From Candidatus Woesearchaeota archaeon (GTDB taxonomy: Archaea > Nanobdellota > Nanobdellia > Woesearchaeales > JAHWHD01), in NCBI GenBank assembly GCA_019323525.1, contig JAHWHD010000013.1:1-10248 (forward strand): a stretch of 10,248 nt of DNA. Reading direction: 5' to 3'. The number at the start of each line of letters is the position of its first letter. Within the stretch, counting starts at the first letter, position 1. A program made the translations under genes and the position numbers. Shown here one piece after another: positions 5,705 through 10,248 of the stretch. Under the pieces are notes generated by a model. It did no database searches, was not told the origin of the DNA, and saw only the letters and a list, made by a program, of their open reading frames with translations.

Positions 5705-6148
5705 TTATACCTTTATAAAACTTTTGTTTTCTCCCTCGAGAATTTCTTTAACAATTTTTACAACCTCTTTTTTTGTTACAAAGTTAAGAGGCTGCCAAAT
5801 TTCAATATATTTTTCAAGCACCTTGACATCTTCTTTTTTTGCAGACAACTGCAGTTCTTTGATAATCATGGACATCTCGTTCCTGATCTCTTTTATCTCG
5901 TTTTTCAGTTCAACTATTTCTGAGCTGTGAGTCTTGAATTCTGTGTTTACTTTTTTATGGAAACCTAGCATGTTTTTTTCGTCAACTTCCATCTTGTTTC
6001 TTATGTTTGTGAAACGTTCCTCAACCATCCTGAGCCTTCTGCTTACATTGTTTAGCTGATTAGAAAGATAATTGACTGCTTCGGATTGCTCAGGCTGTTT
6101 TTGTGTAAAAAGTCCTTGGGGCTTTTGTTTTTGTTCGAATAGTGCCAT
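5705..6148 (-). CDS. Small coiled-coil protein of the pilus-like locus
   Basis: About 147 aa from the ATG at 6148 (151 aa if the ATG at 6160 is used). The start at 6148 is preferred because it gives MALFEQKQKP, parallel to MALFGPKKPS of the next gene. No ribosome binding site is visible for either. Residues 11-25 are Gln-rich. Residues 24-103 form a highly charged helical stretch with hydrophobic residues every three to four positions (VSRRLRMVEERFTNI, FKTHSSEIVELKNEIKEI), a likely coiled coil. A separate C-terminal segment at 104-139 (DVKVLEKYIEIWQPLNFVTK, then KEVVKIVKEIL) looks like a small folded helical unit. There is no membrane span. The layout recalls archaellum accessory proteins of the FlaC/D/E kind, but I see no sequence motif that proves it. 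First gene of the leftward pair, head to head with the secretion ATPase. Confidence 0.8.
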   Translation of the reverse strand: MALFEQKQKPQGLFTQKQPEQSEAVNYLSNQLNNVSRRLRMVEERFTNIRNKMEVDEKNMLGFHKKVNTEFKTHSSEIVELKNEIKEIRNEMSMIIKELQLSAKKEDVKVLEKYIEIWQPLNFVTKKEVVKIVKEILEGENKSFIKV

Positions 6149-6189
6149 TTTCAACAACATTTATATATATAAGCGAGTAATTAAAGACG

Positions 6190-6210
6190 AATATACATAT
6201 TTATAATAAC
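6190..6210. promoter_or_regulatory. Shared AT-rich core of the divergent promoters (coiled-coil pair and secretion ATPase)
   Basis: On the + strand TTTATAATA (6200-6208) is centred about 45 bases before the ATPase start at 6249, giving a predicted mRNA start near 6230 and a leader near 19 nt that holds the GGGGTGAT site. On the - strand the same tract reads TTATAAATATG, about 55 bases before the coiled-coil ATG at 6148. A second TATA-like tract on the - strand (6160-6172) is too close to 6148 for the usual spacing. The two directions may compete for one box. Visual call. Confidence 0.45.
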
Positions 6211-6236
6211 TTTGCGTGAGTATTTTGTAGTAGTAA

Positions 6237-6244
6237 GGGGTGAT
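6237..6244 (+). promoter_or_regulatory. Ribosome binding site of the secretion ATPase gene
   Basis: GGGGTGAT is the strongest ribosome binding site in the window. It overlaps both in-frame candidates GTG 6240 and ATG 6243 and lies four bases before GTG 6249, the same spacing as at other genes here. This favours GTG 6249 as the true start. Confidence 0.6.
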
Positions 6245-6248
6245 GTGT

Positions 6249-8519
6249 GTGGAGCCTTGTGGTGCGTACGAGGTAATAAAAGAAGGAGAAGATACAATTC
6301 TCAGGTTTGACATGGAAGCGTGTTCGTTTGCTCCGTCTATTGAGGATGTACCAATCTGCATGGCAAAAGTGATTGAGGCTCTTGCAGAAGCGGGTGTAGT
6401 TACAAAAATAGTTCTTACGCAGAAACGCGATTATGAGTATGATTTTTACCAGACCCAACTGCTTCAAGAGATTGCAAGGGTCTTTAACATGTTCTCAAAA
6501 CAGAAAGAGGTGTTTGGGTATCAGGCTCTTGGCGCAGATGCTGTTGCTATGAGGCATTATAATGTTGTGTTTGCTGAAATTCAAAGATTGATATTCAATG
6601 TTTTAAAGAGCGACCCTCTGGGAGCCTATGTTGAACTTCACAGGCTTGACAGGAGACAGCGTACAAGGGTGCAGCATACAGACCAAAGACTTGTTCCTTA
6701 TGAACAAAAGGTTTTAGCAACAATCGACCATGCACTAAGAGAACTTGATAAGACAAAGCTGATTACTATCGCAAAACCTTATCTTCCAGGATATAAGCTT
6801 GGTGATAGAGAGGTCTATAGACGGATATTTACTCCGATCATCAAGCCTGATTTTATGTACACGAAACTTATGGCAGCATATCCTGTTGATGGCGAGGAGA
6901 TGGACAGCTATACTATCGGTGAGACCGAGATAACCATATTCGGGTTTGCTGACAGTGTACAGTATCTCTACCATATGATGCCGCCTGAGTTTAGGCTTTC
7001 TGAGGAAAAGTATGAAATAGTTGACCTTGCCAGGAAGATAATGGCTGAGCATAAGCCAAGAAAAGAGGAGTTTGTTGACCCTGACAGGATGAGGGATGTT
7101 TTCTATAATGTCGGCAGGGACCTTATAGAGGAACTTGTAAATTACAGAGGGTATAAGTTCAGGCAGAAAGAACTTGACGAACTTGCACGGATACTTGTAA
7201 GGTATACTGTTGGTTTTGGCTTGATTGAGGTACTTTTATCTGATGAAAAAATCCAGGATGTTTCAATAAACAGTCCAATGGGTCAGATCTCAATGTTCGT
7301 TGTTCACCAGGACTTTAGTGACTGTTATACAAATATCGTGCCTACGACTACTGAAGCTGAGTCCTGGGCCTCAAAGCTGAGGATGATATCAGGAAGGCCT
7401 CTTGATGAGGCTAACCCTATGCTTGACACCGAGATAAAGCTGCCAGGAGCATCAGCAAGGGTGGCTGCAATAACTTCTCCTTTAGACCCGACAGGTCTTG
7501 CATTTTCTTTCAGGAGGCACAGGGACAAGCCTTGGACACTTGCGCTTTTCATGAAGTATAAGATGATTAATGATGTTGCGGCAGGGCTTTTAAGTTTTTT
7601 AATAGACGGTACTAGGACAATACTGGTAGCTGGAACAAGGAGTTCTGGTAAAACCTCTTTGCTAGGTTCGTTGCTTGTCGAGATTATGCGGAGGTATAGA
7701 GTAATAACTATCGAGGATACGCTTGAGCTTCCAGTGATTTCGTTAAGAAGGATGGGTTATAATATCCAGCAGCTTAAAGTTGCGAGTGCGTTGTCTAAAG
7801 GCGGAGGCGAGGTGTCTGCAACAGACGGTATTAGGTCTACGCTTAGGCTGGGCGATAGCGCGTTGATCGTCGGCGAGGTAAGAAGTGATGAGGCTATTGC
7901 TCTTTATGAGGCTATGAGGATTGGAGCAGCTGCTAATGTTGTGGCAGGCACAATCCATGCAGAGTCTCCTTATGGTGTATTTGACAGGGTTGTTAATGAT
8001 ATCGGTGTTCCAAGGACTTCGTTTAAAGCGACAGATATTGTTGTAATAGCGAACCCTATACGAACAGCGGCGGGTATGCAGAGGATGCGTCGTGTTCTTT
8101 CGATCACAGAGGTAAGAAAGCACTGGGAGAATGATCCTTTGCTAGAGCATGGTTTTGTTGACCTTCTCAAATATGATGTTGCAACTGACCAGCTTGTTCC
8201 TTCGGATGACTTGATGAATGGAGATTCTGATGTGTTGAAGTCTATTGCTGGAAGTATCAAAGGTCTTGCAGGTAACTGGGATGCTGTCTGGGATAATATT
8301 CTCTTGCGTGCAAAAGTTAAAAAGACGTTGCTGGATTATTCGTTGAAGACCAATAATGACGAGCTTTTAGAAGCAGAGTTTGCAATAAAGGCGAACGACA
8401 TGTTCCATAGAGCAACAGAGAAGTGCCAGGAAGAAACTGGTGGTCTTGATTCGGACAAGATCTTCTTTGACTGGCATGAGTGGCTGAAACATGAACTTAA
8501 AAAGAAGAAGCATGAGTGA
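6249..8519 (+). CDS. Type II/IV secretion system ATPase (FlaI/GspE/TadA superfamily)
   Basis: Cytoplasmic hexameric motor of an archaeal type IV filament or secretion system; ATP hydrolysis drives subunit assembly. About 756 aa from GTG 6249 (ATG 6243 adds two residues). The C-terminal RecA-like core carries every expected motif: Walker A GTRSSGKTS (462-470), Asp box TIEDTLELP (487-495, Glu489), Walker B ALIVGEVRSD (538-547, Glu543) and His box GTIHAESP (567-574, His570). A basic SFRRHR (420-425) precedes Walker A, at the place where arginine fingers lie in this family. The N-terminal half (about 1-320) is longer than in FlaI-type enzymes of about 550 aa and holds Cys4, Cys25 and Cys37, with APSIEDVPICM at 28-38. 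About 110 residues (645-756) follow the core, helical and ending KKKKHE. Followed after 57 bases by the platform-protein gene. Confidence 0.93.
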   Translation: MEPCGAYEVIKEGEDTILRFDMEACSFAPSIEDVPICMAKVIEALAEAGVVTKIVLTQKRDYEYDFYQTQLLQEIARVFNMFSKQKEVFGYQALGADAVAMRHYNVVFAEIQRLIFNVLKSDPLGAYVELHRLDRRQRTRVQHTDQRLVPYEQKVLATIDHALRELDKTKLITIAKPYLPGYKLGDREVYRRIFTPIIKPDFMYTKLMAAYPVDGEEMDSYTIGETEITIFGFADSVQYLYHMMPPEFRLSEEKYEIVDLARKIMAEHKPRKEEFVDPDRMRDVFYNVGRDLIEELVNYRGYKFRQKELDELARILVRYTVGFGLIEVLLSDEKIQDVSINSPMGQISMFVVHQDFSDCYTNIVPTTTEAESWASKLRMISGRPLDEANPMLDTEIKLPGASARVAAITSPLDPTGLAFSFRRHRDKPWTLALFMKYKMINDVAAGLLSFLIDGTRTILVAGTRSSGKTSLLGSLLVEIMRRYRVITIEDTLELPVISLRRMGYNIQQLKVASALSKGGGEVSATDGIRSTLRLGDSALIVGEVRSDEAIALYEAMRIGAAANVVAGTIHAESPYGVFDRVVNDIGVPRTSFKATDIVVIANPIRTAAGMQRMRRVLSITEVRKHWENDPLLEHGFVDLLKYDVATDQLVPSDDLMNGDSDVLKSIAGSIKGLAGNWDAVWDNILLRAKVKKTLLDYSLKTNNDELLEAEFAIKANDMFHRATEKCQEETGGLDSDKIFFDWHEWLKHELKKKKHE

Positions 8520-8576
8520 GGTCTGATTAAATATTGGTTGATGAAAAAATAAAAAAAATCAAAAAAGAGGTTATAG

Positions 8577-10248
8577 ATGGGAGAGATTCCTAGGGAAGAG
8601 ATAGAGAATATTGCAAGGAAGTACAAGGACAGGATAAAGACCCAGTTCAGTCTTCCGCAGGCGGAAGTGCTTCAGGATATCAAGCCAGTGTATTCTAGAG
8701 AGTACAAGCAGTTTAAACAGGATTATCTTCCAACGCATCTTACACTTTATGAGCGCATGTGCAATTTTTCTGAGAAAATCCTTAAGATGGCTCCTGATGA
8801 AAAAAAGAACGCAGAGCTGCAGAAGTACATCAACACGTGCCATTTGAACATCACTCCTACAGGAGCTTTGAGTTTTTCATTCTTAATGCCTTTGCTTTTC
8901 ATAGTGTTCGGTTCTATTTTTGGCTATATCGTCCCTCTGTTATTTGGAGAGGCAACTTTCTTTTTCGTGCTTTTCTTTGTAATAATCGGCGCTGTGTTGA
9001 TTGTTCCGTTTCAGTCGCTTCCTAAGTTCCTTGCAACTGTGTGGAGGCTTAAGGCAAGCAACCAGATGGTGCAGAGCGTATTCTATATTGTTACATATAT
9101 GAGGCATACCTCTAACCTTGAGCTTGCCATAAAGTTTGCTGCAGACCATACCTCTCCACCATTGTCTCTTGACCTAAGAAAGGTGTTGTGGGATGTTGAA
9201 ACAGAGAAGTTTGAATCAATAAAGGAATCAATCGATGCTTATCTTGAATCCTGGAGAGAGTATAATATCGAGTTCATAGAAGCTTTTCACTTGATAGAGT
9301 CTTCTCTTTATGAGGGTGATGAGGCTAGAAGGGTTACACTTTTAGATAAGGGTCTTTCTGTGATGCTTACTGAAACTTATGAAAAGATGCTTCATTATGC
9401 ACATAACCTGAAGTCGCCAATCACTATGCTTCATATGCTGGGAGTTATACTTCCAATACTAGGCTTAGTGATACTTCCTTTGGTAGTAAGTTTTATGCCT
9501 GATATTAAATGGTACTGGTTTGCTGCGCTTTACAATGTTGTGCTGCCTGTAGGTGTCTTCTATCTAGGAACTAATGTACTTGCTAAAAGACCTACTGGTT
9601 ATGGAGAGACGGATATCTCTGAGGTTCCTGGAATGAAGAAGCATAAGAACGCCTCATTTAAGTTTGGAAAAATGGAGATAAACATCAATCCAGTCTACCC
9701 TGCAGTAATCGTGGCTATAATTCTTATACTCTTGGGAATAAGTCCCTTGATAATCGCTTCTGGAATGGACAGGGAGGCATTGCTTGAGCCTGGAGGAACT
9801 TTTTCTTTGCTGGATTATAGAGAGACTAAGGCAGATACCTCTGCTACTACGATAGCTACAACCCAGCAGAAAAAACTTGTGGGTCCTTATGGCGTTGGTG
9901 CTGCTCTTCTTAGTCTTTTTGTAGTTCTGGGTGTAGGTGCTGGTCTGGGCTTGTACTACAGACTGCGTTCTAAAAACGTAATACAGATTCGTGAAGCTAC
10001 AAAGGCTCTTGAAAGCGAGTTTGCATCTGGACTTTTCCAGCTCGCTAACAGGTTGGGCGATGGGTTGCCTGCTGAGATGGCTTTTGGTAAAGTGGCTGAT
10101 ACTATCCAGGGAACTACAAGTGGCAAGTTCATGGAACTTGTGTCGCAGAACATCAAAAGGTTGGGTATGAGTGTTGAGCAGGCTATATTTGATCCTAGAA
10201 AAGGCGCTATTACTTTTTTTCCTTCGTCTCTTATCGAGTCTTCTATGA
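8577..10248 (+). CDS. Type II secretion system F (FlaJ/TadC-like) membrane platform protein, 3' end outside window
   Basis: An open frame of 557 codons from ATG 8577 to the window edge without a stop; GAGG lies six bases before the start. It is the expected inner-membrane platform partner of the ATPase just upstream. Order of parts: a hydrophilic N-terminus (1-95); spans at about 96-120 and 127-146; a first T2SSF helical domain at about 155-285 (SVFYIVTYMRHTSNLELAIK, 167-186); spans at about 287-307 and 313-334; a cytoplasmic loop; spans at about 373-395 and 439-461 enclosing a 43-residue Thr/Ala/Glu-rich loop; and a second T2SSF domain from about 478 (LESEFASGLFQLANRLGDGL, then PAEMAFGKVADTI) that is cut off. 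Two T2SSF domains in one chain are usual for archaeal FlaJ-like proteins; the missing part should hold the rest of domain two and its closing membrane helices. Likely co-transcribed with the ATPase. Confidence 0.92.
   Translation, partial: MGEIPREEIENIARKYKDRIKTQFSLPQAEVLQDIKPVYSREYKQFKQDYLPTHLTLYERMCNFSEKILKMAPDEKKNAELQKYINTCHLNITPTGALSFSFLMPLLFIVFGSIFGYIVPLLFGEATFFFVLFFVIIGAVLIVPFQSLPKFLATVWRLKASNQMVQSVFYIVTYMRHTSNLELAIKFAADHTSPPLSLDLRKVLWDVETEKFESIKESIDAYLESWREYNIEFIEAFHLIESSLYEGDEARRVTLLDKGLSVMLTETYEKMLHYAHNLKSPITMLHMLGVILPILGLVILPLVVSFMPDIKWYWFAALYNVVLPVGVFYLGTNVLAKRPTGYGETDISEVPGMKKHKNASFKFGKMEININPVYPAVIVAIILILLGISPLIIASGMDREALLEPGGTFSLLDYRETKADTSATTIATTQQKKLVGPYGVGAALLSLFVVLGVGAGLGLYYRLRSKNVIQIREATKALESEFASGLFQLANRLGDGLPAEMAFGKVADTIQGTTSGKFMELVSQNIKRLGMSVEQAIFDPRKGAITFFPSSLIESSM

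Noticed and set aside
5705..6148. Assignment of the small coiled-coil protein as archaellum FlaC/FlaD/FlaE
   Set aside because: Only the general coiled-coil character and position fit; no FlaD/E C-terminal domain pattern is visible, so the name is not used.
6161..6467. Two overlapping open frames on the - strand across the ATPase start and divergent promoter
   Set aside because: They would cover the promoter region and the conserved N-terminus of the ATPase; no ribosome binding site and no recognisable protein.
7743..8123. 126-codon open frame on the - strand inside the ATPase gene
   Set aside because: Antisense to the Walker B and His box region, with a Cys/Arg-rich composition typical of a shadow frame.
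8541..8552. ATG-AAA-AAA-TAA mini-frame between the ATPase and platform genes
   Set aside because: Only three codons in an A-rich spacer; could be an accidental leader peptide, with no supporting signal.

Overview
The window looks like a piece of an AT-rich archaeal chromosome, most likely from a DPANN-type lineage (Woesearchaeota/Pacearchaeota-like). That placement is inference. The supporting signs are an archaeal-size aspartyl-tRNA synthetase, a translin/TRAX homologue, a two-domain archaeal-type T2SSF membrane protein, TATA-box promoters (one with a BRE-like CGAAAGG), ribosome binding sites of the GGTGAT type and at least one promoter spaced for a leaderless mRNA. No rRNA, tRNA, CRISPR array or insertion sequence was seen, no gene is visibly broken, and no stretch above about 100 bases lacks a gene.

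Left part (1-3148), information processing. The tail of a tRNA-guanine transglycosylase-like gene enters on the + strand and overlaps tail-to-tail with aspS on the - strand. Upstream of aspS on the - strand lies a tight three-gene unit: a translin-family protein, a lipoprotein cyclophilin (peptidyl-prolyl isomerase) and a small ASCH/PUA-like protein. The gaps are 10 and 1 nt. aspS has its own TATA box and ribosome binding site at the end of the ASCH gene.

Middle part (3149-5041), membrane module. A divergent promoter region drives translin to the left and, to the right, three consecutive small multi-span membrane proteins of 191, 205 and 187 aa. They are diverged paralogues sharing one signature, a conserved Pro in the first membrane helix followed by an FA-x-L-[ER][KR]-x-K turn and a second helix. 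The genes abut or overlap and must be co-transcribed. I know no function for this family. This is the best candidate in the window for an undescribed system.

Right part (5042-10248), type IV pilus/secretion-like machine. Two - strand genes encode soluble coiled-coil proteins that both begin MALF; one carries an N-terminal helical hairpin and a Pro-rich linker. Diverging from them on the + strand are a large secretion ATPase (about 756 aa, FlaI/GspE/TadA superfamily, all nucleotide motifs present) and a FlaJ/TadC-like platform protein that runs off the right edge after at least 557 aa. ATPase and platform protein form the core motor of an archaeal type IV filament or secretion system. No pilin or prepilin peptidase is visible. 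The coiled-coil proteins and the three membrane paralogues are plausible lineage-specific accessory parts, by proximity only.
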